A stretch of DNA of 64,000 nucleotides, from contig JAUJYZ010000041.1 in NCBI GenBank assembly GCA_033675265.1, positions 1 to 64,000 of the forward strand, in the 5' to 3' direction. Below, in pieces: positions 34,265 to 46,819 of this stretch (position 1 is its first letter; every line of letters begins with the position of its first letter). This DNA comes from Actinostola sp. cb2023 (lineage: Eukaryota; Cnidaria; Anthozoa; Actiniaria; Actinostolidae). Both the position numbers and the translations under genes were made by a program. The notes below the pieces were generated by a model. That model ran no database searches. It was given only the letters and a program-made list of their open reading frames with translations, and had not been told where the DNA came from.

Positions 34265-36129
34265 ACTGAACATCATTCTGAACCATACGCTTGAGAACAC
34301 TTGATTCCGGATCTGCACCTATAGCTCTGAGGATTCTGTTTTTATCAGCCACCATCCCAAAACCGTGCAGCATATTTATCAACGCTTTACTTTGGACTGC
34401 CTTGTGGACAGCTAGGCCAAAAGCCAACTGTTGTGGCATTTCAGCTGTCGACCACCTAAGAGTTTCTGACTTGTTCTTTATTTGTCGTACTTTGAGCAAG
34501 ACACATTTTGCGCTTATGCACCTCATCAGACTTCTTTTCAGCTGAAAGTTGTTTGGACCTTGTATGACCCACCTAAAGAAGCTGTACAGTTCTGTTGGCA
34601 AATTATGATTGGAAATGTTTTCTAGAGACCCAGTAAACTTCCACTTCTTACAGTTGAGAAACCACTAAATCAGCCACGCTTTCACGTATTATCAGTTGAT
34701 CACGTGACTCCCCTAAACCTATATGACGTACCCGATCGCAGTCTAGAATGTACAACTTACGGCCTGGTAGTGTAACAATCACATATGTCATTGAATTGGG
34801 TGAATTTGGATACATTTTATGCAATTCAAAATAAGTTATAGGGCATTTTATGGTCCAGCCTCGTTTCCATGTTGTCATGGTCACGTGACCAGCTTTATTA
34901 CTTAAAAGTTTCTTAGTTGTGTCAGATACACATATATGTAAAGTAGGAGTAATTTCAGTAACGATTTGTTGCCATTAACGATGGTTATATCGCATTTTAT
35001 GGCCCAGCCTCGTTTCCATGCTGGGCCATATATGTCACATTTTAAAACTTCCGTAGCGGACGTCGGTACGAGTTACAAAATTGCCGACAACATGTTTCTT
35101 GTTCCTTAGGATCCCCTTAACACATCTAGATAGGTGGCTTGCTTTCAGCACAAAATTCCCACGGGACTTTCTTTTAGGACATTTGCTCCCTGACTACTAG
35201 TGAAATATTATTTAGTACTTACTTCACACCACTTGCCTCTGATATTTTTGAAACTTTCAGGGTACGCGTCCATTCTTCAGTCCCCAAATGCAACTGGTTC
35301 GTCCACGCTGGAATATGCAACAGCAACAGCAAATGCGGCCTGGAGTACCCAACATGCCAAATGCTGGACAGGTTCCTAGGGCACTGGGCGTACGCCAAGT
35401 TGCACCAAGGGGAGTTGGACCTCAGTCTGGTATGCCGCAAGGTGGTGGTCAGCGTATGCCGAATGTTCCTATGAATCAGCAACCAAGAATGCCAGGTGGA
35501 CCTCAAATAAGACAGCAGTACAAGTTTACTCAAGCAACCCGTAATCAGCCCACTGGACCTGGACCAATGCCTGGAGAGCAAGTGCAGGGCATCCACATGT
35601 CCGTAAGTACATTTTAACATTATCCATTTATATATGTATTGGCGATGTGTTACCCTGAAAATTACCATGTCCTTTCCAAAAACACTCCAGATGGCTGTCC
35701 ATCTAATTATATAGCTTCTATCACATTGTTTGATTCATAATAATAATAATAATTTATTTCTTCAATAAAAAGAGAGAGCGCATTCCACAATATCTCAATG
35801 CTCTTTACAAAAATAAGAAGTAATACAGTAAATAAAATATAATAGGATATAGTACCCAGCTATTTTTCTATCAGACAAGATGTTTTCAAGGTTGAATGTT
35901 GTAAGAGCTGGCCATGGGAGATGCAGTCTTCTCAGTAGATAAACATTGAGTGAAACATTGAATGCTATAGTGGTGTATGGGATTTAGAGTGTCGAGCATT
36001 TAGATAATGGCCTCGAGTGACGTTCTATCTAATGCAAGACACTCCAAATTCCATAAACCATGAGTGCTTATTATCTATAACCACCTTATCCTTAGTGAGT
36101 ACTATATTTAATTATATAGTATGCCTAGA

Positions 36130-36287
36130 TCAGAGGGAGCTAGGAGATTTTATTTGTCAGTTGGTCGTAGGGTGTTGGTGAAGGTGAAAAACGTTCCGAG
36201 AGAATTAATTCCAGGTGTGATCTGGTTCGTATAGGAACCTTGCCAATGATTTTGGGAACAATGTTTGGCGTGGAGTTAATGAGCAAG
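36130..36287 (+). pseudogene. Broken CYLD-like CAP-Gly exon 1 (gene C)
   Basis: About 150 bp match the end of gene E exon 1 (53205-53344): TTTGTCAGTTGG, AAGGTGAAAAACGTTCCGAG, then a GAGCAAG|GTA donor at the same place. The peptide reads VLVKVKNVPRE, then GVIWF, where two extra bases shift the frame before IGTLPMILGTMFGVELMSK. The 5' part of the exon is missing or unrecognisable. It is on the same strand and upstream of the gene C kinase exons, as expected for a decayed CAP-Gly/kinase gene. Confidence 0.8.
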
Positions 36288-36899
36288 GTATATATTATAG
36301 GTCTATGCATAATTGGTGTGTTGATTTGTTGTGAAAAATTATCTAGTACAAACATTTAAGTTAAGAGTAACTTAAAATTGCAAATTGATTCTATATAACG
36401 TCAAAACGTCAAACTACAGTTTACATTCAGTCTTACAGCTAGTGTGGACACTCGAACCGTGAACACTTCGAGTTTTTTTCTAACTTTTTTTTCCGAGCTT
36501 TCTATTGCCTCATCGCCTCTCAAATGGAGCATTGAGTTTAAATACACTTAGTGATCAAAATAAATCATTTTGCTGATCAATTTGCTCAATCGATAATTTA
36601 TATATACCGGTATGTGTTAGAAAAAAAACTAAGTGTTCACGGTTCGAGTGCCCATGCTGTAAATTGTACCAAATATAATTATAATATTATAGCAGCATAT
36701 TAAACGAATAGGCATGTGTTATATAATATGCTACCTGTTGGTATACACCTATTAAAAAAAATTACCCTTAGGGGTACATGTGGCTACGTGCTATATATCT
36801 ATTTGCACAAACGTATGGTTTCTTGGTCAATGAAAGGTACATTAATATGACAAGCACGTGCTTCCTGTAATACAAAAGAGGCTCATATATATATATTCC

Positions 36900-39800
36900 C
36901 TTACTGTCAAACCGGATGTTCTCTTCCCCACGACATTCCAACATTGTGTCACAATATTGCAATGTTGATCGGCAGATTGCTCTGAGCAAGTTGGAACCGT
37001 CGCGACGAAGTTGCTAATTAGTCGCACCATTCAAACTTGTAAACATTGTCAAGTCAAAGCTCAATTTGTTTTTCGCAAAGATGTCTCAAAATATGAATCA
37101 AAGTCAAACAACTTCCATAAAAAAATAGAGAAAATGTGATCGCTTTGTGGTCGTTAGGCTTTGTGGTCGTTAGGCTTTGTGGTCGTTAGGTCATTCGCAG
37201 GTAGAAATTGGCGAACAAGTAAATATCTCCAAAAGAACAGTTTCTACATGTTTCTAACATCATTGATCGAGTCTTACAAACTGGATCTCTTCTTCCAGGA
37301 AAACCAGGATGGAAAGAACGCACTGTTTCAACTTCTAATGTCGTAGAGTTTATCGAGTATTGCAAAACTTCAAAGCCAAGTATATCATCTTCCCGCCTCT
37401 TCAACGATCAGTGATATATGTACATATGAGCAATCTCTTTCCCATACTTTTATTTCGACGCGTCGGTAAACATCAGAACCACTGTTTCTAGCATTTCTAA
37501 ATGCTTCAACAAGATGCATTGGTTCGTCTGCCTCGATGTTGATAAAACTGTTGAGTTCTACGTCTCAGTTGTACGCAATTCTCAAATTACTACTTTTCTC
37601 ATTCCAGAACGGAACAGCACGTAATATTAACCTCATCAGTTCACTGTAATCGTGAATAGCAGTATCGACAAAAAAACTTGCATAACGATCATCTAGATTA
37701 AATTAAGAGTGTCGTTGTACGTGGGTATCATTATTTCACTGTAAAAGATGCTTCTTCCACGTAAATGGATTTTTTTTTATTACTCGGGCCCTTCCGAAGG
37801 AAGCCCGAGTTAGAAAATACACTTTCTTTTTTTTTTATTAGTTTTTTCATGGTGAAGGAATGACAAAAAAATGCGAAGAATGCGATGTATTTGATCCTAT
37901 CGAGTTTCAAGATTTCTCATCATAGATCTTCAAGCTATTAAGTTCAGGATTGTAGTTGATCATTCCACGATGAAGCTAAGGCGCGTTTGCTTTTGTTATA
38001 AATGAAACGACATCTTTCAGAGTGGGCCCACACGAATAGCCGTATGCTTTTGTCTGTGAAATGAGCCTGTTTAAAGCCCGTGTTTTATCGGCTGTTCTAT
38101 AACGCCTTTCCACGAACTCAAACTCATATCCAAAAATGAATTGAAAAGCAAATGAACATGACCTTGCTATGCGTTTGTTGCTTAATTGTAATATTACGTG
38201 TACAGTTATGTCCTTGAGTATTTATAATTAAACTCACGACCAGCGATGTAGCAACATCTATTGACAGAAAGCTATATGTACAGAAGTCATGCAAACAATC
38301 GAACCAGTCGAGTTATTTTCAGTAACTCACGATGGATGTTTATTTTATTCCACGTTTGAAAAATTCGTGTTCTTTTCAGTAAGATGACAGTTGTAAAGTG
38401 ATCCTTATCTGAGTCATACATCTATTAGGCGACCTAATTTTAGAACCGTTGATTTAAAACCGAATTTCCACGCTCAAAACAGGTCAGTGAACGGCAAAAA
38501 TACAATCGAAATCAAAACGTCCTTAGATTTTAGGGATCTATTACAGAAGAAGACGCTCAATGACGAGGGAGAATTGTGTCTGACTCATAGATAAAGATCT
38601 CCGCGGACTCTTGTTACTCGGGCCCTTCCGAAGGAAGCCCGAGTTATAAAATGCGTTTTTCGGTAGTAGTAGTAGTAGTCGTCGTCGTCGTCGTAGTTTT
38701 GTTCGGCTAAAGAATGACGAAAGTATGCGACGTATTTAATCGTATCGAGTTTCAAGATTACTCAGCAGATAAGAAAAAAACAAACGACACACAGGAAGGA
38801 CTCAAGTAGATTTGAATCTTAGTTTTGAAAGCAGCTGTAGATCTTCAAGCTATTAAAAGGTCAGGATTCTAGTTCATCGTTCAATGACTAGAAGTGGTAG
38901 AAGGACTAGAAGCTCGCTTAAAATATATTTAACAAAAACAAACGTGAGGGCGTTATCAGAACCATCTGACCTATGCAACCTCAAGACGTATCATGTACAT
39001 ACTCACCCGCCACATGGTCTCCCTAGCTCGTCACTCAACTGTCACTGATTGTCATGACGTCAGAGAAATGATATTGTATTGAAGAAGATGTCCTTGTTTT
39101 ATTCGACGTTCGAACCGTAACTCGAACCCGAACTCGAACTCGATTCCAAACTCGACGTTTCGGGATCTGAAGCTAGAGAGGGGGCCTTTACACGAACTCA
39201 TCAAAATCAAATCAATTGAACTCAAAGTGAAAAGGTAATCAAATGAACTCAAAGTCAAAGGCAAATCAAATGAACTCGACACGTACATACATGTATACAG
39301 TTACATAGTCTCCCTCGTCACGCAACTGTCAGTCATTGTCAGGTCTCTCCTCACGCAACTGACATTGTCCTTGTCATAAGCCCGAGTGTACGCTCATTGA
39401 GCGTCTTGTTATAATTAAACTCACGACCAACGCCGGTCATGTATAACTCCATCTATTGACAGAAAGCTATATGTACAGAAGTCATGCAAACAGTCGAGCC
39501 AGTCGAGTTATTTTCAGTAACTCATGATGGATGTTTATTTTATTCCACGTTTGAAAAATTCAGAAGGAAAAGGAATCGTAAAAATCGTACTTCAAAACTA
39601 CATCAAAGCATTTAAGGAAAGCAAGGTCAATAGTTCGTAAATCGAGATCGTATAGCCCTTCATCTGGCAGACATATAGTCTCCCTCGTCACGCAACTGTC
39701 AGTCATTGTCAGGTCTCTCCTCACGCAACTGACATTGTCCTTTTCATAAGCCCGAGTGTACGCTCATTGAGCGTCTTGTTATCCAAGCTTTCGGGCCTCT

Positions 39801-41690
39801 GGCCCATCATCAGGGAATGAATGGATTTTACAAAATTCAGTTAGAAGATTACGTATAAAAACAAACAAAACAAACGTGATTGTAGCGCGAGCTAATTAAG
39901 TCGTGGACAAGTAGAACTTTACTAAGAATTGTCTTGTAGTATTAGACCCTTTCGGCAAAATAGTGCATCATGGGTAATCAGGGCTTCCTGTGGAAATTTT
40001 TCTACTCAGCCGTGACAGAAAGTCTGTGTCAAGGTCAGGTTTGTGTTGTCACACAATCAGTAGATTTTTCGACTAAAAGGTAAGTAAAACGAAAGTTTTC
40101 GACATTCTTCGAAGGAGGAGTTACAGAAGACTTAACAATAACAAGATCATCTGAACCAGGAGGCATGTAGGTGAGAATCTCATGAACATGGGAACTTTTG
40201 AAGTAGGAATATGCTTTGCGTGCTTTGTATTGTCCAATGTAGTTTGTGTCGAATGCTTTAGTTGACAGAACATAATGAAATATGTGACCTAAGTCAATAC
40301 TTGGCCAGGTTGTGAGGTCGTTAAGCCAGACATCTTCCTCTAACTGCCTTGGGTCTTCGATTTGTAATTTTTTGACGAGGTTTTTGTATTCCATCTCTAG
40401 ACGATTGGTGATATCCTTCGGGCAATCTACAACTGGTTCATTACACTCAAATGCAACAAGGGCTCTTGCTGCTAGGTCTTTCTTAATGCCAGATGTTGAC
40501 TTTCCCCTTCTCATAAGATAAAATTGAAGTTGTCCTACAGACCACTCCAAAAAATCTTCGAAATTCATCTCTGAAAATACAACATAATAACTAAGCTTAT
40601 AAGCTTTTGCAGTCTAATGCTCGTCGGGTATATTATATTTATGTAAGTTTTAAAACCAAAATTGATAATTTATCCTTTCATAGCAAGATAATAGGTTACT
40701 AATAATTAAAATATCACTTATTTACTATTGAAACTCAGAAAAATACGCTTTTAATTGCCGTGTTTTGTATCACGTACCCTAGAGAATTGAGACATTGAGT
40801 TGTTTTGATAGCGATCAAGCACTTTTTCTTCACTGATAAAAGAGGGATAAATAAAGCACCGAAAACAAAATAATTCAGCAAATAAATAGTAAAAACGAAA
40901 GACGACAAGCTGTACTCGTAGCAACTTCTGTGACTCGAGAAAACATACTGTTTTGAGCTTTTTTCCCCTTCAAAAGTCGATGTTTACATTCGCCGGTCGA
41001 TTCGCATGACTGCACGCCTTCGCAAGTAGTCGCTACTTTTGTTAGTAATTCTTCATTATTATTAGCTGGAATGGCTTCGAAAAGTCTTTAAAAGTGAAAG
41101 CAGTTATATTTTCATTGAAGAATGTCGAAAACTTTCGTTTTACTTACCTTTTAGTCGAAAAATCTACTGATTGTGTGACAACACAAACCTGACCTTGACA
41201 CAGACTTTCTGTCACGGCTGAGTAGAAAAATTTCCACAGGAAGCCCTGATTACCCATGATGCACTATTTTGCCGAAAGGGTCTATTGCGCGCGCGTATAG
41301 CCGCCTATTAATAGCTCGCGCTACAATCACGTTTGTTTTGTTTGTTTTTATACGTAATCTTCTAACTGAATTTTGTAAAATCCATTCATTCCCTGATGAT
41401 GGGCCAGAGGCCCGAAAGCTTGGATAATAAAAATCCATTTACGTGGAAGAAGCATCTTTTACAGTGAAAGAAATGATCATCTAGATATTGTACTAGAACT
41501 TGGAACATTTTGGAATTGAGCCGTGTGAAGTTATGAACTGAAGTACTGAACAGCGCGACTAATTAGCAACTTCGTCGCGACGGTTCCAACTTGCTCAGAG
41601 CAATCTGCCAATCAACATTGCAATATTGTGACGCAATGTTGGAATGTCGTGGGGAAAAGAACATCCGTTTTGACAGTAAGGGCTTTTGTT
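36900..41690. mobile_element. Composite palindromic region with nested elements and captured ORF
   Basis: The left blocks 36900-37025, 37735-37775 and 39780-40110 are reverse complements of right blocks 41565-41690, 41430-41475 and 41115-41440, in mirrored order. Between the left blocks are inserted elements beginning ACTCGGGCCCTTCCGAAGGA (37783, 38615) and ending CTCATTGAGCGTCTTG (39410, 39780). They duplicate a segment (38220-38370 and 39412-39560), including AACTCACGACC and ATTCCACGTTTGAAAAATTC. At 39983-39994 and 41236-41249 are CAGGGCTTCCTGTGG-type ends like those at 23.5 and 25.7 kb. The structure looks like one large foldback broken by later insertions. Confidence 0.75.
40035..40568 (-). 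CDS. SAP-like ORF, truncated, inside the palindrome
   Basis: The 177-residue frame starts MNFEDFLEWSVGQLQFYLMR and continues with a SAP-like helix pair (RRGKSTSGIKKDLAARAL, residues about 20-40). Then comes DLGHIFHYVLSTKAFDTNYI, with YKARKAYSYF and VKSSVTP. From memory this order resembles invertebrate multicopy proteins that carry SAP, SWIM and YqaJ-type nuclease parts; that is recognition of style, not a search result. The last 20 residues are encoded by the inverted-repeat arm (40035-40110), so the natural C-terminus is lost. It may be a gene fragment captured by the element. Confidence 0.5.
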   Translation of the reverse strand: MNFEDFLEWSVGQLQFYLMRRGKSTSGIKKDLAARALVAFECNEPVVDCPKDITNRLEMEYKNLVKKLQIEDPRQLEEDVWLNDLTTWPSIDLGHIFHYVLSTKAFDTNYIGQYKARKAYSYFKSSHVHEILTYMPPGSDDLVIVKSSVTPPSKNVENFRFTYLLVEKSTDCVTTQT

Positions 41691-42225
41691 TTCCCATTAC
41701 AGGCTTTTGTATCTCCAAATGGAGCTCATTGTTTAAAATCAGCAAGCGTTGTTTTCACTGTCTTGTCGGTTCAGGTTGGAGTAGTTGCGAATCTCGGCGT
41801 AAACATCGGACTAAAAGTTGAATAACACTTACAGAACCTTTCATCTGACCGTTTAGAAAGAGAGAAAGCTGTGATAAATAATTTGGCGAATTTTTTGAAA
41901 CTAAACATTTATATTACTTACTAGGTAAAATGACTCCATGAAACTCGATGCAGACAATCATGAGGAAGCAGTCTAGTTGGTTGAGCATGTACGCTGCTCT
42001 CGGCTCGCTCTCGGTAATACGAAGTCAGATAGGGTGATTTCTTTACTCGGGTGGTGATTGGTTCCAAAGTTGATCTATTGTTACTTACTTACTTATTTAC
42101 TTTCGGAAAACTCAGACGATGGCAATAGTGGCTAGCTGCGCAAGCGCAATAGCCACAAAAAGGTTGTCGAGGACATCAGGTCATAGGCAATAGTGTTATA
42201 CATTGTACATCATTCCAAGACCTAA

Positions 42226-43018
42226 CACAGGTAGCCCAAACGTAGAATCAGTGGACCGTGACGTCATTGAATATTCGTTTGACCGTTGGATTTTCGAATG
42301 GTCTCAGGAATGAGCTCTTAGAAAGACTTCAAAGGATATGGGATTCTGAAACATGTCTTCATAACAGTAGCCTGATAATTAAAGAACACTTTGGTGTAGA
42401 AATCTGAGCAAGAAATTGTGTTTTTGAGTGGTTTTGAGCGATTCGAAAATTCACCCGTTTCTAGCGTACATATTATTATACGGGTCAGAGAAGGGCTAAT
42501 TTTAAAATGGCTATAACTCGCTCAATTGCCCTATACCACTATGACGTAACGGCTTATTTATGAGGGGGACAGAAGCGTGAAGAACAATAGAAATTTGAAC
42601 TAAATCTGCTCTGCTGAGGTTCGCTTGATTTCAAATTGGCTAGTTTCCAGATATTATGTTCATCGATACTTTTCCCACAATATTTACTGTGTTTGGTGAC
42701 TTTTATCGCTTTCAGACCGTCTGTAAAATACATTTATTTGGGAAATCCTTTGTGTTGTTGCTGTTTTGTCCCCCTCTAGCGACCATGATCCTTAGCGTTT
42801 AAACAATAGATTGTTTTGATTTGACGTCATAGTGGTATAGGGCAATTCTCGTCTAAATCGCTTCAAATCTTCACAGGCAATAAAGGAATAATTGAAGAAG
42901 ATACACAGATCTTTATAGAGGATTTCATTTTCATGTTATTATTTTGTTGATTTTATTGACATTATCCACATACATTCTCTTATAATAATGTACTGATACA
43001 CAGCTTGGGCTACCTGTG
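42226..43018. mobile_element. Mosaic of CACAGGTAGCCC-ended elements
   Basis: The left 220 bp match the left arm of the palindrome at 23524 (ACGTAGAATCAGTGGACCGT). The right end CAGCTTGGGCTACCTGTG matches the end of the 25731-26780 element. Between them, another inverted pair (CCCTATACCACTATGACGT near 42522 and its complement near 42825) marks a separate insertion. The outer flanks are not a clear direct repeat. Confidence 0.65.
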
Positions 43019-43780
43019 GTCTATGCTATCACTTTGCTCATTTGCATAAGAAAATGTGTAAACAATGGCCTATTGTTTGAAAATCCTCCAGCCTGCTTTG
43101 CGTGCTCTAATATTTGCATGTGCAAAAACAAAATGGCAGACGGTTTGTTGAAAAATCTCAGTACAATTTATTACATGTAGTTCAAAATCAGCCCTAAACA
43201 GAAACAAAACTGGAGAAAATTGCTTTGGGAATAGATAGATGGTTATTAGCAAGCTGAGGAATAGTCTGGTGGATTGTTTTCAATCATTGTTCAACTTGAA
43301 AGTCACGGGCCGCGCTAGTCCGTTCTGCACGAATCGGGTAATACGTTTATACGACGATGAAGAACTCCCTGTTGAAATATCTTGTGGTTTGCTTTGAGCT
43401 TGAGAAAGACTTTATGAACTGTTTATTTGAATGAATTATGTTACCATTGTCAAAACCATTGGTATTGGATGAATTATATAAACTATGTAATCAGTTTCTT
43501 TCACAGATACAACCGGCATAGTAAGCTTATTATAATTTTCAATATAAAAATGTATTTTCCATTTAATTTTATACCAGCACTATATATTGGTTTGTTTTCT
43601 TGTCTTGCTTATCCATGAGTCGTCTCATTGAGACCTTTGATTGAAATAGGTATATTTGGTTATGATCATATAACCTGCTGGATTATCTAGGGTGGAATAT
43701 ATAGTGTATTTATTTTGACTGGTTAATTGTTTTCTGGGTAGGATTTTTCCATCTGCCAGTGGTCAATATCCTAAACTATG

Positions 43781-44085
43781 TACACCTATTTCAATAAAGG
43801 TTGTCGAGAACATCAGTCCATAGGCGATAGGTTTATAGGTCATTCTAAGACCGAACTGCATTATGGTAACAGCTTGAATATAAAAAAATGGCACTTCCTG
43901 TATGAAAACCTGTATGATATATACTATTTGATTTCAAACAGGACAAGACAAATTTTGAATCGAATTTTCTCTGGCCACCACGGCATTCAAGCTGTTACCA
44001 TAATGCAGTTCGGTCTTGGAACGACCTATAATAGCCTATTGCCTATGGACTGATGTCTTTGACAACCTTTTTTGAAATAGGTGTA
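43781..44085. mobile_element. TA-flanked MITE (TACACCTATTTC ends)
   Basis: Terminal repeats TACACCTATTTCAATAAAGG and complement; subterminal AAGACCGAACTGCATTATGG is mirrored by CCATAATGCAGTTCGGTCTT. The interior is short and non-coding. It is the same group as 49725-50135. Confidence 0.85.
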
Positions 44086-44517
44086 TACTTGGGGTAAACA
44101 GCATGCAGTCTGCAGTAGGATTTTGTGAATTAATATTTTGGGCATTCTGATCAGTCCCATCTCCGATGGAAAGCAGGGCAATTTTAATAACATATTATTG
44201 GATACAACTTCGGCCAATAACACTTACCGAGACATTGATAATTCCGGATATCATCAAAACCAAATTTATTGTTTTATTATACATTGTCTATATGTGGATT
44301 ATATTGACTCATAATACAAATTTACTAATTTGTTCTTCATTAACCCTTTGACTCCCATGGTGTCCGAAACCGCCCGTAAAAATCGATACTGCTTTGAAAA
44401 ATTCTAACTTTCTGAATTTTCGTAACATCGATCTCATGACCAGTTATTAGTGACAACTAGATAACTCTTCAAATTTTAACCTCAAGTAAACTGACTTACA
44501 GGTCTGATTTCTGGGCA

Positions 44518-44985
44518 CTAGTTCAGTTTATTTTTCATAGAAATCAAAAATGCACGTTTTTGATGCAATTTACACCTCGAAAATGAACGACATTTGACTT
44601 GGATTTTCTTCCAAAATACATCCTTGTGAAACAAAACGCCACTTTCTCTCTTCTTGATATAGTCATGAATTTTTCCCTCTCTCTTCCTTAACTCGCCGAG
44701 CACTATCCATTTCCTTAGGACCACTTTCGCAAACACATGTTTTCCTTCTGCACGCCCGAAATTAGGATGCCGGGAACATACAGGAATTTTCGACAGCAAG
44801 CTAGCGCCCTTTCCGTTTTTAAGATTTTTATAGAGTTCGAGCCACTCGGTCCTACAGGCAAAATATTGCACCGGTTGCATTCTGTACAAGTCCAAAGTCG
44901 CCAAAAATGCCTTTGTAGGTCCTGGAATCCACCACAGAACAACCAGAGAGACGATTTCACAGTTGAGTCCGCCATTTTGAATTTT
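44518..44985 (-). repeat. Dispersed repeat, copy 1 (inverse of window end)
   Basis: Its reverse complement matches 63640-64000 over about 300 bp (GGACCTACAAAGGCATTTTT, TGCAACCGGTGCAATGTTTT, GTAGGACCGAGTGGCTCG). A 128-residue minus-strand frame is open here but broken in the other copy, so I do not call it a gene. Confidence 0.75.
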
Positions 44986-45564
44986 GTAATAGCAGTGCCG
45001 AGATGTCTTCGTGAAAATCGCTTTTCGCTGCTGGGTTCTTTCAGCAGAACGGTCTCTACCACACCAGTCAAGCTTAATAATAATGCTGTTCTGGGGGCTT
45101 CTGTGGTGAATAAAGGCTATAAAACACTCTAAAAATGCAAAATAGGCCGCTCCTAGCAGCTACGATCTGCTGGCCTCGAGGAGATCCATGACAAGAGAAA
45201 GTTTACGTCAGAACCTGTGGGCTTTCAGAACTGTCAAGATTTCTATGGAAACCCCTTATATGGAATCGAAATTTTCTATGGCGTGATTAGGTCCCGAAAA
45301 TTGCTAAAAACCTCAAAAATCTCTGGGTGTCAAAGCTGGTTAACTAATCTGTAATATGCGACATGTTGAATGAAAATGACAGCACTGTAGTAACCTACAG
45401 ATTAGCCACCAATCCGCTGACCTATGCAGGCTCGCTTTTACAGATAGCAGCCTACAGATAACCACCAGACCGCTGAAATATCGCTGACTCGCACTGATAG
45501 TTAGAATTATCTGTAGGCTCTCAACCAATGTGAATACAGATACTGAGTACAATTTATAATATAT

Positions 45565-46155
45565 ATGTGTGTTGGTCAGTTATATAAGGGTGTGTTGGCC
45601 AGTTAGGGTGTGTTGGCCAGTTAGGGTGTGTTGGTCAGTTAGGGTGTGTTGTCAGTTAGGGTGTGTTGGTCAGTTAGCTAGGGTGTGTTGGTCAGTTAGG
45701 GTGTGTTGGTCAGTTGGGGTGTGTTGGTCAGTTAGGTGTTGTCAGTTAGAGTGTGTTGTCAGGGTGTGTTGGTCAGTTAGGATGTGTTGTCAGTTAGGGT
45801 GTGTTGTCAGTTAGCTAGGGTGTGTTGGTCAGTTAGGGTGTGTTGGTCAGTTGGGGTGTGTTGGTCAGTTAGGTGTTGTCAGTTAGAGTGTGTTGTCAGG
45901 GTGTGTTGGTCAGTTAGGATGTGTTGTCAGTTAGGGTGTGTTGTCAGTTAGCTAGGGTGTGTTGGTCAGTTAGGGTGTGTTGTCAGTTAGGGTGTGTTGG
46001 TCAGTTAGGGTGTGTTGTCAGTTAGGGTGTGTTGGTCAGTTGGGGTGTGTTGGTCAGTTAGGGTGTGTTGTCAGTTAGGGTGTGTTGGTCAGTTAGGGTG
46101 TGTTGGTCAGTTAGGGTGTGTTGTCAGTTAGGGTGTGTTGTCAGTTAGGGTGTGT
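45565..46155. repeat. 17/18-bp minisatellite with TTAGGG in most units
   Basis: Units of TTAGGGTGTGTTGGTCAG (18 bp) alternate with TTAGGGTGTGTTGTCAG (17 bp) and variants. A 137-bp block is repeated: its marker TTAGCTAGGG occurs at 45674, 45811 and 45948. The hexamer TTAGGG is the usual metazoan telomere repeat, but here it is part of a longer unit. Confidence 0.95.
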
Positions 46156-46244
46156 TAGTCATTGTTCTTGGTACACCAAAAAAGTGCTCGTGTATTTGCC
46201 TAAATACTATTATTACTACTATATACTACTGATATTCTCTGTCA

Positions 46245-46272
46245 AAACATTTTGCTTCATATGCACTTTAAT
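46245..46272. mobile_element. Remnant end of the TTAA element next to the CYLD-like pseudo-exon
   Basis: TTTGCTTCATATGCACTTTAA followed by TAGAGGATGACAGGATTGA is the same junction as at 58230-58275 in gene E. The duplicated segment therefore included the end of that element. Confidence 0.7.
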
Positions 46273-46315
46273 AGAGGATGACAGGATTGACTGAAATGAT
46301 GTTCTCTGTCTACAG

Positions 46316-46530
46316 GAAGCACATGCACAAGGTGCAACAGATGGGACCTTCAGAAACAAGAGCTACTTTCAGTGTCCAGGTGGATTTAAAAGCAAAACAG
46401 ACCCTCATATGATCATAATCTGTTAAAAATTAACCAAGGAGTTGTTGTTTTTCTTGATGACGAGCCCTTGAAAGGTCATGTGAGATACATTTCAGAAACT
46501 CCAGAAGCTGATGACCAGTGGTCTATATAA
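46316..46530 (+). pseudogene. Broken CYLD-like CAP-Gly exon 2 (gene C)
   Basis: Following the same CTCTGTCTACAG acceptor as in gene E, it reads EAHAQGATDGTFRNKSYFQC. It then jumps to GGFKSKTDP, missing 120 bp present at 58361-58480, with a short TCCA match at the break. A second deletion shifts the frame before INQGVVVFLDDEPLKGHVRY. The 3' end, where gene E has its donor, has diverged. It cannot encode the full CAP-Gly domain. Confidence 0.85.
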
Positions 46531-46667
46531 TAAAACAATTATTCTACTCAATCTCGTCTTACATGGCTGATATAGCCAACTCGGCTAGCGCCTCATTGGC
46601 TATCAGCTCATGTATGACTCGATTTCGTGGAATAATTGTTAAATATCCACTAAGCCTGAGGTGAATA

Positions 46668-46819
46668 ATTGAAGGGCTCGACCTGCAAGAACAACGTAGG
46701 TGATCTCTGATCAAAATCTAAATTCTCCTCAAGATTCTTTGAATTTCAAAGGAGAATTTGGGTTTTGATCACAAGTCATTTACTCTGTTCTTGCAGGATG
46801 CCCTTCAATTGTTTTAGTA
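46668..46819. mobile_element. GATCAAAA foldback MITE, copy 3
   Basis: Ends AATTGAAGGGC then ACCTGCAAGAACA, mirrored by TGTTCTTGCAGG and GCCCTTCAATT. The arms AATTCTCCTCAAGATTCTTT and its mirror enclose the centre. This is the most complete copy of the family at 11405 and 16690. Confidence 0.85.

Larger units (their letters stand above)
41691..46244. other. Intergenic or intronic repeats, no coding exon seen
   Basis: If gene C once ran from 36.1 to 49.6 kb, this would be its intron. It contains the mosaic element 42226-43018, the TA-MITE 43781-44085, the dispersed repeat 44518-44985 and the TTAGGG-bearing minisatellite 45565-46155. No exon-like frame was recognised. Confidence 0.5.

Noticed and set aside
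44518..45132. Frames of 118-131 residues in a dispersed repeat
   Set aside because: The corresponding frame is interrupted in the copy at 63640-64000, so coding is not conserved.
45565..46155. Interstitial telomere
   Set aside because: TTAGGG is only one third of a 17/18-bp unit; there is no pure hexamer run.
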